Positions 1 to 10,697 of a DNA stretch of 64,000 bases are shown in pieces. Every line of letters begins with the position of its first letter. Position 1 is the stretch's first letter. The stretch is from contig CM071568.1 of NCBI GenBank assembly GCA_036426205.1, positions 46,578,483 through 46,642,482 on the forward strand, read 5' to 3'. The position numbers and the translations under genes are program-made. The notes under the pieces are model-generated. The model worked only from the letters and a program-made list of their open reading frames with translations, had not been told where the DNA came from and ran no database searches. The stretch is from Ascaphus truei (taxonomy: Eukaryota > Chordata > Amphibia > Anura > Ascaphidae).

Positions 1-371
1 CATGGTCCCAAGGTATCCGGACCGCTCCTCCTTCTCTTACCGTGCACTCCAAAACTGGAACAACCTATCGGAGAGACACTCACAGCCACCACCAGTCCAA
101 GTTATTTCAAAACTAAAGCTGTGTCTCACATTTTTATCTTGTCTGTAACTGTTACACACTGTACGCCTATAACATATATTATTTCTTACTGTGCATGCAA
201 TATCTTGTATATAATGTATAACCCTGCTCACTTAATGTAACTATATATTTAATGTAACCATGTATTTGTCATCATATAGTTGTCTTCATAATTGTGCCCA
301 GGACATACTTGAAAACATACAACTTGGTAAAAACAACTTGGTGAAACATTTTTATAAATAAATACAAATAA
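1..371 (+). mobile_element. 3' end of a LINE (L2/CR1-like)
   Basis: The first 230 bases read as the end of a LINE ORF2 (a WNNLSER-like stretch preceded by aromatic residues) followed by a 3' UTR. The UTR contains the block GCCCAGGACATACTTGAAAA, which recurs in inverse orientation at about 50795-50815. It ends in an A-rich tail near 325-371. The 5' part is outside the window. Confidence 0.6.
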
Positions 372-662
372 GTGTACCTCAAGGAGCTGGGGTACAGGTA
401 AAGTCTGACATCTACAGTACAATACTTTGCTCAAGCTAATTTATGTTAATCCTGTCAACACTCATGCAGAGTCCATGAAGAGTTTATCTCCACCCTCACA
501 TAACTCTTTTGAGAGTATATTCTTTCTGCCCTCCAAATTGATTTGAGAGCTATCCATTTCATGGCTGTTTTTGTGAGACTTTGTTAACACTTGAATGCTT
601 TGTGATTTATGAATGATTAAATAGGCTTTTTTATTTTTGTTATAGCATCTGCTATTTAATAG

Positions 663-1850
663 TATAGCAGGGTACACTCCCTTGCATCCTCCCTGACAGT
701 GGTCCCGTCGCGTGGGAGGGTTTAGTGAGCTGCGGCCGTCCCATGTGTGGTTGGCACAGCCACATGTAATATGGACTATGTGTAAGGCAGTGGCCATTTT
801 GAGGTTAGCGCTGCCAAGGGAGGAGGTCCTGCGGTTCAGGATATCCTCCGTGGACTGGAGACGGAGTGGCAGTCCTGATGGAGCCGGCGAAGGGAGAGGT
901 AGTGTCCGGGGAGATGGTCTAGCCAGGCCTGTTCCCCATAGGACCCAGCTAGTTTCCCCTACCCCTGTAGCGGATGTATTGTAGGGCTGGCCCATAGTAT
1001 GGGACTTGTCCTATTAGTGTGGACAGTTCAGCTGAGGATTTCCCCAGGCCTGGCAGAACCGCCGTGCGGTGTTCCAGGACGTGAAGGGGATTGTGTTGGA
1101 GGCCCTGCATCGTGGGACCATGTTTGCAGCCTGTCTACAAATCCCCTGGTTTACCTGAGTAAGCCAGGAAGGTACCATCACATGCACCAACACTCCACGG
1201 GAGGGTAGTGCTGCCCTCACATATATTTGGGTGGGACTTTTCTGTGGACATCAGGATCCAGGTGCCCAGGGCACTGCCAGTTGGTGGGGAATACTGTATT
1301 ATTACTGTATTGTTATACAGCAGGGCCCCGCTTCTCGGCGCTTCGCTTTTCGTCGATCCGCCGATACGGCGGCACCGAGAAGGGGGCCGCCATCTTTGAT
1401 TCTCAATCGCGCATGTGCAGAACGGGCAGTTGCGCCCGGCGCATGCGCAGACCAGTGTCTGCGCGCGCATACCGTAGTCAATGCATGCAAAGAACTGAAA
1501 ATAGCTGGATCCGCTTTCCGGCGATTTTCACTATACGGTGGGCCCCTGGAACGGAACCCGCCGTTTTCCCGGGGCCCTGCTGTAGTGTGTATTGCATTGC
1601 TGGGAGTACTATGGCCCCATAGTAAAGTGTGTTGCATATACATCGTTTGGATTGTGATTATTAGAGGAATACCCTATCGGCATACCGGTTCCCGTGAGGG
1701 GCTATCCCGCCATGCAGGGATCCTCGCGGGTGGAGGCGCTGCACCAGCCACCCCAGGCTCACCAAGCGCGGAGGCTTAGGCTTCTTGTGAGCCTAACAGG
1801 TAGCACCCGTAACAAGCACATTTCCCTGAGGAGGAGGGAAGGGTGTTACA
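663..1850. mobile_element. Probable solo LTR with a MITE inserted
   Basis: A GC-richer block ending GGTGTTACA is flanked by ATAG on both sides (659-662 and 1851-1854), as expected for a 4-bp target duplication of an LTR element. The start reads TATAGCAGGG, possibly a decayed TG terminus. A 265-bp Tigger-like MITE sits inside. There are no internal retroviral domains, so this would be a solo LTR. The short duplication and decayed start keep confidence moderate. Confidence 0.5.
1318..1582. mobile_element. Tigger/pogo-type MITE copy 1
   Basis: Terminal inverted repeats CAGCAGGGCCCCG and CGGGGCCCTGCTG are flanked by TA on both sides (1316-1317, 1583-1584). The core is GC-rich with CpG-bearing octamers such as GCGCATGTGC. 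A second copy in opposite internal orientation lies at 3902-4150. CAG-start TIRs rich in CCCC with a TA duplication suit the pogo/Tigger branch of Tc1/mariner. No transposase is present. Confidence 0.8.
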
Positions 1851-1947
1851 ATAGCAAAGAATCTTAAAATTATTGCAATCTACAATTGGGTATCCTCGGA
1901 TACTTGTACAGTATTAGTTGGATCCATACAATCAAAATGGATTTGAA

Positions 1948-2085
1948 GCGAAAGTGGCAGTGTGTGTTCTTTTGCATGTCATTTCCCAGAATCTCTTGCT
2001 GCAGTGAAAGCACTGTATTCTGGGACATATTGATGAAAAGCAGGGTCGCAGACCTGTCTAAGACATGTGAATGTGCTCACAAGTG
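1948..2085 (-). repeat. Fragment of hammerhead-bearing SINE-like repeat
   Basis: It is the reverse complement of part of the repeat at 61258-61590 and related to 45190-45480. Shared blocks include CAGAATCTCTTGCTGCAGTG and the ACATGTGAATGTGCTCAC terminus. The half carrying the ribozyme motif is absent here. Confidence 0.65.
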
Positions 2086-2329
2086 ATATTTTCATTTATA
2101 ATCAAATTAGACTGGAGGTCAATAATACTAAGAGACAACTGATCAACAAGCAACACAGTGGTGAGAACTTTTGTGAACCCCTTATGATTTTCAAATATTT
2201 CAAACATAAAATGTTATTAGATCTTAATCTAAGTCCTAATAGTAGATTAAAATACCTGATCAAACAAATTATACAAAAACATGATGCTTGTTAAACATTT
2301 ATTTATCCCCAAGTGATTAAACATTCAAT

Positions 2330-2573
2330 GTCCATGTGTGAAAAAGGATGTGGACCTTTAGATTCAGTATCCCTTGAGCAGCAATGAATTCAACTAAGCT
2401 TTTCTTGTAACTGCTGGTCAGTTTCCCACATCGGTTTTGAGGAATGTTGGCCCATTCGTCCTTATACAACTGCTTGATCTCAGTGATATTTAAGGGCTCC
2501 CTTGCATGGACAGCTCACTTAAGGTCCTGCCACAACATTTTGATGCGGTTTAGGTCCGGACTTTGACTAGGCC
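2330..2573 (-). pseudogene. Tc1-like transposase C-terminal remnant
   Basis: The minus strand from 2573 reads WPSQSPDLNRIKMLWQDLK, the end of a Tc1 DDE domain, where the family consensus is SPDLNPIE. The third catalytic acidic residue (E) is replaced by K here. A stop follows, then ITEIKQLYKDEWANIPQNRC and SYKKSLVEFIAAQG, both typical of the Tc1 C terminus. The N-terminal half and the terminal repeats are missing, so this copy is dead. Confidence 0.85.
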
Positions 2574-3069
2574 ATATATGTACAGTATACACGGTCTTAC
2601 CCTTTATTCCGTCATGTCTTTAGGAAAAGCCAATAATATCCCACCCTGAAATTCCTTCAAGTATTGTTTCATACTGTATTTCACCCACCTCTTTTTTTTT
2701 TTTTCCTCCCTTTTCTCCCTTTTTTCCCTTTTTTCACTATATTAATGATTTGAGATTTAACCTCCAGAACTTGAAAGGCATGAACACTTTTGTGCCACTG
2801 ATGGATGCAAATAATAATTTTTGGATACTGAGCATGTTGAACTTTAAAGTTGGATGCATTCACTCTGATTTTATGGACCATATCAGGAAATCATAAAAGC
2901 GTCACATTTGTCAGGATTTTATTTATATGCAGGATTTTAAATCGTTTTAAACATAGACGGGAAGTTCACATACTGAGCCACTTTTATATCTTGTACATCA
3001 TTACTAAGGAATCGTACAAAATGTTTAAAAACATAAATGCAAGTAAATTACACAGAGATCTCTATAAAA

Positions 3070-3228
3070 CAGGAGTGGCCGACTCCAGTCCTCAAAAGCC
3101 ACCAACAGGTCAGATTTACAGGATATTTCTGCTTCAGCACAGGTGACAGAGCCACCTGTGTTCAAGCAGCGATATCCTGAAAACCTGACCTGTTGGTGGC
3201 CCTTGCGGACTGTAGTTGGCCACCCCTG
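3070..3228. mobile_element. Palindromic hAT-type MITE
   Basis: Begins CAGGAGTGGCC and ends GGCCACCCCTG. Most of the element is one imperfect hairpin: the block CAACAGGTCAG and its complement, and the CTTCAGCACAGGTG motif in both orientations. Same family as 9924-10046, 14592-14817, 18716-18815, 54269-54766 and 63109-63293. Confidence 0.8.
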
Positions 3229-3901
3229 ATCTATGGCACTAGGATCCTGTTTATATCCTGCTATAAAGGATTAGAGACATGTTTAACCCTGAGCTCTTAC
3301 TTACTAGGTCAATACTGTTTATATGGATAATATCTTGCTAAACATTTTTTACAGTTATATTACAATTTTAAAACAAAAATGGGGAATAATTTCTAGCACT
3401 CGACCTGTTTGTTTTTTTTTAAGTTAATATACATGTATGAATAACGAAAGAAGAATAGAAAAAACGGAGATAAATCTCCTAGTCCAATGCTCTAAGAGAC
3501 CTCAAAGGCATGCATCACAATAGAAATCTTCTTAACCATAAAAAACATTTGACAAGTCCAGGTATAATATATATACATTCAAAGGTAGGTCATTGCTGCT
3601 CACAAGATAGGGTATAATATAGGTGAATTAGACGTCTTAGGATGTGAGGGTATCCAGAGAATGGACCCCAAACCCATCAATCTAAAAGTCCTTAACCCTT
3701 AGAGCTAGACCTTAAATCTCTTCCATGGGTGTACTCACGTCCTCCAATCATGAAATCCTGGATCCTGCGTGCTCTCAGCCGGATGCAAACACAATGTAGA
3801 CTTCCTCCTGACGTGGGAGGGATGATGGCGATGCACTGCGTGTCAAACGGCAAGTGATGTGTTCCAATAACAGGAAATACGGCCGAAGCTGGTTTAAAGT
3901 A

Positions 3902-4150
3902 CAGCAGGGCCCCGGGTATACGGCAGGTTCCGTTCCAGAGGCCCGCCGTAAAGTGAAAATCGCCGGAAAGCGGATCCGACGATTTTCAGTGCTGCGCATG
4001 CGCAAAACGTCATTTTCGCCGTTCTGCGCTGGGCGCACACGCGTGTTCTGCGCATGCGCGATTTTAAATTCAACATTGCGGCCCCCTTCTCGGTGCCGCT
4101 GTATCAGCGGATCGCCGAAAAGTGGAGCGCCGAGAAGCGGGGCCCTGCTG
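3902..4150. mobile_element. Tigger/pogo-type MITE copy 2
   Basis: Starts CAGCAGGGCCCCG and ends CGGGGCCCTGCTG, with flanking TA at 3900-3901 and 4151-4152. Internal sequence matches 1318-1582 in reverse orientation, including the GCGCATGCGCA block. Inserted in an arm of the foldback 3812-4360. Confidence 0.85.
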
Positions 4151-4180
4151 TATCAAAAACGAAAATTTATTGAGAAATTT

Positions 4181-4211
4181 GAGAAAGTGCAGTACATGCA
4201 CGAAACGCGTC
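4181..4211 (+). ncRNA. Hammerhead-like motif (degenerate core)
   Basis: Hairpin GTGCA-GTACA-TGCAC (stem II) is followed directly by GAAAC and the palindrome ACGCGT, then C, matching the GAAA/stem III/GUC end of a minimal hammerhead. The 5' core is TTGAGAAA instead of CTGATGA and no stem I is evident, so activity is unlikely. Confidence 0.5.
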
Positions 4212-4737
4212 AGAGGCATTTTTCCTGACTCTTGTTTTTAACCACGTTGTTCCACGTTTTTCCTTTTTGATACTTTAAACCAGCTTCAGCCGTATTTCCT
4301 GTTATTGGAACACATCACTTGCCGTCTGACACGCAGTGCATCGCCATCTTCCCTCCCATGTATGAATAACGAGCATTGGTGTAGACATAATGTAGGTAGG
4401 TGTGTGAGGCTAAGGTGTGGCAGGTACATTAGAGTATTCCATTTAGATTGTAAGCTCTGTAGCCGGGGTGTCGCATGTACGGCCCACTGGCCACACATTG
4501 CATGCCAATCTCTCTTGTCTGGCCCGCAGACAAAGGACACCGCTGCCAGGGGTGCTGCATGGGGCAGCAGCTTCTGGGGGAAGGCAAAAGTTGTGGTGCG
4601 GCCACACTCTGTCTGTCTTTGCGGAGGATGAGGGGAGGGGCGGCACATTTGACATAATCGGGGTGGTCTTTAGGACACGTGGCGCCAGACTGATGTTGAG
4701 GGCATGTAATATTTTTTGTTACAATCCTGTGAAATTA

Positions 4738-4905
4738 GAGGTAGAGAGAGGGGGTGGGAGAGGAGAGAGGGGGTGGGGGAGGAGGATAGAGGGTGAGAGT
4801 AAGAGAGTAAGGGATGAGAGTGGGGTGAGGGGCAAGTAACAATGAGAGGGGGGAGAGTAACAAAGTGAGGGGGAGGAGTGTGAGAGAAAGTGGGGAACAT
4901 GTAGA
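4738..4905 (+). repeat. GA-rich low-complexity tract
   Basis: Runs of GAGAGGGGGTGGG and GAGAGTAAG make a purine-rich strand of about 165 nt. Open frames here are compositional. Confidence 0.85.
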
Positions 4906-5293
4906 GGAGGTATGGCTACTGCTGGTGGCACCTGCTTGCTATCGTCTTTTCCTTTTTGTATATGTTTGGTGTGCTCACCTTATACTCCTCCTTTTTGTTA
5001 GATACTTGATGTAAAACCATTGCAAGGAAGAGTGATGGATGGTCACTGTAAATTTTGCCTTACATCATTAAATCCGTCTCTTAAAAAAGAAAAGAAACCA
5101 AAGTATAGTACTGTACTATTTAATAATCTTTCCTCATTTAAGAATTATTTTCCTTAAAAAAGTATAATAAACACTTTATTTTTTTTAATACAAAACGATT
5201 GAAGTTTAATACAGAACTAGAAGTCTCTAGTTTAAAGTATGATGAAAAATGTGTGTTTATCCTTTAAACTCCAGGCAAGTTATCTGCAGGGTT

Positions 5294-5524
5294 TCACAAT
5301 AAATGGATATGAGGGGTAAAGTAATTTAATATTTTTTTTTCTCCATATATATGATTATACTGTGTCATAATATTGTGCAGATTTTGGATGACACGTTTAA
5401 GACCTGACAGTGCTGCATTTGTGTTTCCAAGGAGAGTGTCTAGGTTCAGGTTTCGTCTTGGTTTCCTGCCTCTTTTTTTAAGACGTCCAAGTGTTCTGAG
5501 CTCTTCTGTCCCCAAAGGCAGAAG
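5294..5524 (-). other. Unrecognised open frame, possible pseudogene
   Basis: A minus-strand frame of about 77 residues without stops includes KKRGRKPRRNLNLD and a helical-looking SGLKRVIQNLHNIMTQ. It has balanced composition, unlike most frames in the window. I do not recognise a family. An in-frame stop lies just upstream and no splice pattern is convincing. Chance or an old retrocopy are both possible. Confidence 0.25.
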
Positions 5525-5989
5525 CGGAATCTAGCATTGCTCTTGCAACAGCACCTGTGGCCTACAAGATTAAAGGCGTCCCTATACTGTACGTAACTGT
5601 GCTATGCTCTCATCAACAGGCGATGGAGGACAAATCCATCACTTAGCATCCTGGAAGAGGCATAAACTCAAATAATACACTTGAAGACACTAACTGTCAT
5701 GGGACCTTCTGGAAACAACGAATATGGGCAGAAACAATTGAATTGAATCCCGTTTCATGTGATTCAACTTTCCCACTGAAGAAAACATTAGAAATTAATA
5801 ATTGGTATTTCTTATTTATTTGGTGGTGATTACTTTAACTACACGAATAGGAATATTTTTGTTTGGCTTGTAACAGGATATCCAATGAGTATGGTCAAGT
5901 TGACGGTCATTACCACTAACAGACTCCAGCTTCACTATTAATAGTCTGATATATGTATATGTATGTATGTATGTGTATATATATATATA

Positions 5990-6145
5990 CAGTGTTCGAC
6001 AAATCTATACATTTGCACGCCCCGGGCGAGTGGATTTAACATCGTGGCGAGCTCCTATTGGCCCAAGCAGCACACGTGTGGTACTAGGTGGCGAGTAGAT
6101 TTTTTTGTTCGGCGAGTAGATTTTTTGGTGATTTGTCGACCACTG
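5990..6145. mobile_element. Short MITE with CAGTG termini, copy 1
   Basis: Starts CAGTGTTCGACAAAT and ends ATTTGTCGACCACTG, an imperfect inverted pair, inside a TA/TG dinucleotide tract. The body contains two GGCGAGTAGATTTTTT repeats. Other copies: 32073-32227 and 34563-34716. The tract hides the target duplication; hAT or Tc1/mariner is possible. Confidence 0.75.
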
Positions 6146-6566
6146 TGTGTGTGTATATATATATATATATAGCAGCAGACAAAACGGAGCAAATAACAAT
6201 AGAAGTGATGAAGATAACCTAATAACGAAACAGCAAGTGAAAAACAAATACAATGCAATCTGAACAGGATGCAAACAAAAATGTTAAATCCTAATGACGA
6301 AGGTTCACATTGTTCATGGTTAAATAGATACACATGAAAAACATGATGGGAAAAAAACCTGTCCCATTTGCTGTAAGATAGCAGTGAACAGGTATATGCA
6401 GAACCAGTCAGACTGTGATGAAGATGTAGTAAAGGCAGGGGTTCTTTCCAAAACGTGTTGCTGAGATGGAAATTTGCCTTGATCAGTAGTGCAATAGCTG
6501 CACGCATAGTGCAGTAGCCAAACGGCGCAGGTCTCCACAAATGAAACGCCTGCTGACGTCACTCAA

Positions 6567-6594
6567 CACGCGTTTCGCCAGAGGGCTTGGTCAG
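6567..6594 (-). ncRNA. Hammerhead-like motif (degenerate)
   Basis: On the minus strand CTGACCAA is followed by GCC-CTCT-GGC, then GAAACGCGTG. The palindrome ACGCGT is intact, but the next base is G, which is not a permitted cleavage nucleotide, and the core lacks GATGA. Probably a dead copy. Confidence 0.4.
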
Positions 6595-7775
6595 GGGGGT
6601 GTCTGATGTTCCATAGTGCTTGTGTTAAATAGTCTAAATCAGTGACTTCATAATTAGGGACAGGTGGAAAGAAAACATACAGATGTCAAAAACACACAGA
6701 AGTTACCAGGGTGCATATGACAGACAAAATTAGGGGTTCCTGCCTCCACTCTGCTGCTAAATAGGCAAGAGTGCACAGTGCCCTGGAGAGCAACTAAAGG
6801 CATACCCCAGTTTAAGGACACTCACTTTAAGTACACTCGCGAGTAAGTACATATTGCTCAATAGGCAAACGGCAGCTCACGCATGCGCCTGTCAGCACGT
6901 CCTGAACAGAAATACTGGCTCCCTACCTGTACCAAAGCTGTGCGCAAGCGGGGAGACTATAGAGCCTGTTACATATGCGTTATTTACATCAGTTATGCAC
7001 GTACAGTATATGATGACTGCAGTACAGTACATGCATCGATAAGTGGGGAAAAGGTAGTGCTTCACTTTAAGTACATTTTCGCTTTACATACATGCTCGGG
7101 TCCCATTGCGTACGTTAATGCGGAGTATGCCTGTATAAAGTTGCAAATAGTTACACAACAATAGCTACATTACATCAGAGTATGCTATAGAGCTAAATAG
7201 TCATAGCACAGACCCTTCTGAGAGGAATCAAATATCCAATGCTACAGTCAAAGCTAGGTGGCAGAATGTCAATATTGGCAAAAAAATAACCGCATAAGGG
7301 CCATGGTGAAAAAAAATCCAATAAAGATCTATATGTCAAAATTGGAAAAGATATCTGTTAAGCACACAATGGTGCATATATTTAATATGTATAAGAAGCC
7401 AAATGTATTTAAAAATCCCACAGGTATAAAAAAAAAAACCACTGAAGTGGGACACAGTAGTAAAGAGAGCAATTATCCTATTATGCAGCAAACGTGCATG
7501 CAGACAGGCTGTATGAAACTCCCACTCTCTGTTATCCAGTGGGCAGACCTGCCGAGTCTTCAGCCAGCGGGAGATGCAGTGTCTATAGCTTGCATGTCTA
7601 TAGAGCAGATTGTGCACAATACTGATATAAATTGGAGAAACAAAAGATATAGCTACTTACCAGCCCATCTCTGTTGTATGTTATTATAACAGTCTCGAAA
7701 GCATTTGTGTATACTGTATAAGATAACAATGAGAGACTAGATAAAAGGGAAAAAGCAGAGTTATTCATTTAACCC

Positions 7776-8399
7776 TGTGGGGGTGACTGAGTTCATATGA
7801 ATGATCCATTTAGCCTTTAATTTGAACAGATTCCGTTCCGTGCTTCCTCCTCCCATTTAGGGATAACTTTTGGATACCCCATTGTAACTGGGATTTATCC
7901 CTGTGAAGAAACTTGCCTCTGATCCAGCAGTGTGCCGTTTAATTGCACACCTACAATCAGCCAACCCCACCTGCCTAATCAGAGCTATGTGAAATAGTGT
8001 CATGTGAGACACAGGAAGGAGATTCCTGAGCTGACATTTGGAGCTGACACAGGAAAGCAGAGAAGCCTGCACACAGACACTGTCTTGAGCACAAAGGGGT
8101 GCTGAGATCAAGACACCCAGAGACTTCTATTGCTGGACACAGGAACCTACCAGAGACTGACATGAAGGGCCACCTGCTTTTAGGTATCTCTTGATACTTT
8201 GGGGAATAGGGTGGTAATGGGATTATCCCTCCAGCCCTGCAAATAGGGACTGGGGAAGTAAGTTAGCCCTTACACAGGGATAGGTTTTTGTGGTTTTCAT
8301 ATGTTTGCTGTGCTATTTAAGGAAACGGGCAATAAAGCCTTATTTTAATTTCACCTTAAAACCAACTCCATTGCATACTTCTGAACACGTCTCTTACAT
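7776..8399 (+). mobile_element. Possible LTR with adjoining primer-binding-like site
   Basis: TGTGGGGGTGACTGAG near 7776 may be the 5' end. AATAAA occurs near 8331 and the block ends CTCTTACA. Immediately after comes TGGTATCAGAAGTGGGAT (8401-8418), the kind of sequence seen at the primer-binding site of Ty3/Gypsy-type elements. No gag or pol follows, so only an LTR with a stub of internal DNA remains. The 5' boundary is uncertain. Confidence 0.4.
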
Positions 8400-8639
8400 C
8401 TGGTATCAGAAGTGGGATGAGAGGTGGCCCTTGAAGTTAAAAGGGGCCCCGGAGACTGCCTGTGAAAATGTTTGTGCTTTTGCCTTGCATAGTTCCTGCA
8501 AACAGGCTGAGCAACAAAACCAAAGAATCACATATATAAAGATATTCTCTTAAAGTCGCATATTCAGTGTGCTGTGACACGATCTTACCTGTGCTGGAGA
8601 AGTCCAGTGGTGTTGATTGGGGATCCCTCAGACTTTACC

Positions 8640-8770
8640 AGCTGCAGTAAACGAAGGTTTTTATAATAGGGGCAGTGAAAGTGTGGAACGTGCTATGTTT
8701 GGAAACCATGAGGGCAGATATAGTAGCTGCATTTCAGAAAAGATTGGATAGCTTAATGTAAAGGAAATAA
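8640..8770 (+). mobile_element. Fragment of a dispersed (LINE-like) repeat
   Basis: Resembles 23585-23715: AGGGGCAGTGAAAGTGTGGA and the run up to GATTGGATAGC parallel GTAAGGGCATTTAAAATGTG and onward in that copy. Only this short portion is present. Confidence 0.5.
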
Positions 8771-8955
8771 ACACAGGACAAACAAGTTAACAAATGATCT
8801 GATTTTCATTTATTGTAGTCAGGTGCTGAGCTGTTTTTGTTTATTTTCCTATCTCTCAATAAATATACATTGTGTTATGCGTTTTCCAACTAAAGTTTAA
8901 ACTGGAGGAAAGCGTACATTTAATTTAACCGAAACTATTATGTGATGCTAGGTAA

Positions 8956-9456
8956 GGCTGCGCTTATAGTGCCGGCGATGGCGACACGACGTTGCGGCAA
9001 AACAAATGTATTGCCGGCGTCGCGTGCGCTTCTAGTAAGTGCGACAGGAGTGACATGGCGGCGCGAAATTTGGAAGCCGGTCAAATTTGGTTTTTACGGG
9101 GATGTCGCCAAATGTGACAGCCTCTGAACAATCAATAGCCATGTCGCTTGCGACGTCGCTGCGAGGCGAAATACAACTTTCGCAGATGGTGACGGCTGAC
9201 GTCATCCGTCACGGCGACGCGACCGATGACGTCTCCCGTCACCGTCGCCCCTGGCGGCAAGGTCAGCGACGTCACTAAAAGCCGCGGGCCGCACAATTTG
9301 ATTGGTTTATCGACCGTCACGTGGCGACTGTCTCTAAAAAAATCAAATTTACCCGGCTTCAACATTTTGGATTGCGCTGTCGCGCTTACGACGGAGTCAA
9401 TGTATTTGTTTCGGAGCGACGTTGCGTCGCCGTCGCAAGGCACTATAAGCGCAGCC
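8956..9456. mobile_element. Harbinger-type MITE, 501 bp
   Basis: Terminal repeats GGCTGCGCTTATAGTGCC and GGCACTATAAGCGCAGCC are flanked by TAA on both sides (8953-8955, 9457-9459), the 3-bp TWA duplication of PIF/Harbinger. The interior is unusually CpG-rich (GCGACG runs) compared with its AT-rich surroundings. No transposase. Confidence 0.85.
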
Positions 9457-9673
9457 TAATGCTGTGGGACAAGGTCTTATCATGTAAACATTGCAAATGA
9501 AATCCTTGAAACAGTTTGGTACACTGTATGTGGTGCTGACACTTGCATTATAATCTTGGTCAGTGTAGCTCAGCACTCACTCTGAGTGAACATGCTTCTT
9601 GATTATTCTTTTTTTAGCACCACATTTGCAAAAAAAAGTAAATAAAAATAATCTCCATTTTATTTTAACTAAA

Positions 9674-9879
9674 CAGGTGGTCCTTGGTATCCGACGGCCG
9701 CTTTCTGTCGGTTGCTTTATCTGACGCCGCACAATGCAGTCCGCTGGACGCATTATCCGACGTCTGATTTGTTTATTCGCCGTCCGCCGCCGCCAATTAA
9801 CATGGACCCGCAATCCGACAGTCCGTTACCTGGCGGCGGTTTGTGGGGCGCATTACGTCAGATAAGCGAGGACCGGCTG
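9674..9879. mobile_element. Tigger-like MITE
   Basis: Starts CAGGTGGTCCTTGGTATC and ends with the complement of CAGCCGGTCCTCGCTTATC, a diverged inverted pair in the style of Tigger termini. TA follows the right end; the left flank has decayed. The interior has several CCGACG blocks. Confidence 0.6.
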
Positions 9880-9923
9880 TAATAACTTGGATGCTACACA
9901 ACATTATTTTTGTTGCATTTATG

Positions 9924-10046
9924 CAGGGGTGCCCAACTCCCCTGTACAGCGACTGAGCCACTGATTGAGCCACCTGTGCTGAAGCTGGGATATCCTGAAA
10001 ACCTGACCTATTGGTGGCCCTTGAGGACTGGAGTTGGCCACCCCTG
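9924..10046. mobile_element. Palindromic hAT-type MITE, partly deleted
   Basis: Starts CAGGGGTGCCCAACTCC and ends GGAGTTGGCCACCCCTG. The left half is shortened; the right half keeps CACCTGTGCTGAAGC and AAACCTGACC. Flanks CATTTATG and CTTTAATG may be a decayed 8-bp duplication. Confidence 0.75.
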
Positions 10047-10429
10047 CTTTAATGGCTTTTTTAATTAAATGAAATACGGTATTGGTCAGAGTTACTTGGT
10101 TTTCTAAATCTATTCTTTTTACCATTTGTTTTTTAAATTCTCTACAACTGGTTGCAATCACATTTGTACATACTGTACTATCTCAATATCACACCAACAA
10201 TTCACAACACTTCTGTAGGATCTTGGATGAATCAGTTCAATATTATGCTTGATCGGCCACTATAATGTATGTAATATGATCAGATGAAGAATGATATAGC
10301 ATTTTTCACATCCATTACAGTAAGTCACACAGGCTGCGGAGCAGATGCTGCCTGGAGTTTAAAAACCCACACGCCTAATGTACTTTGTGATGGATAGAAT
10401 ATACACGTAACAAAACATCAGCAGTCTAA

Positions 10430-10697
10430 GGCCGTGCCTATAGTGCCGTCATTGGCGACGGCGACACGGCGGGTGACGTCGCCGTCGGCGAAAGTTACGT
10501 TTCGCCGGGCGGAGGGGTCGCGGGATTCCGGCAATTTGATTTGATAAAGGGCCGTCACGTGATGCGACAGCCCTTGAAAAATCAAATTTTGCCGGCTTCC
10601 AGTTTCCGTGACGTTGCGCGCACTATAAGCGCACGCGGCGGCGGCAATGTATTTGTTTTCGGGCGACATCGCCGTCGCTGGCACTATAAGCGCGGCC
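10430..10697. mobile_element. Harbinger-type MITE, 268 bp
   Basis: Ends GGCCGTGCCTATAGTGCC and GGCACTATAAGCGCGGCC, flanked by TAA at 10427-10429 and 10698-10700. Same family as 8956-9456 with a shorter interior. Confidence 0.85.

Larger units (their letters stand above)
3812..4360. repeat. Foldback element with hammerhead-like core in the loop
   Basis: The 90-bp arm at 3812-3901 is complementary to 4271-4360, with few mismatches. A Tigger-like MITE (3902-4150) interrupts the left arm. If it and one TA are removed, the left arm continues with TATCAAAAA, which pairs with TTTTTGATA of the right arm. The foldback therefore existed before the MITE landed. The loop holds the ribozyme-like motif at 4181-4211. 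The upstream part (about 3420-3811) probably belongs to the same Penelope-related repeat. Confidence 0.75.

Noticed and set aside
462..995. Long minus-strand frame of 177 codons
   Set aside because: It spans an LTR border and matches no family known to me.
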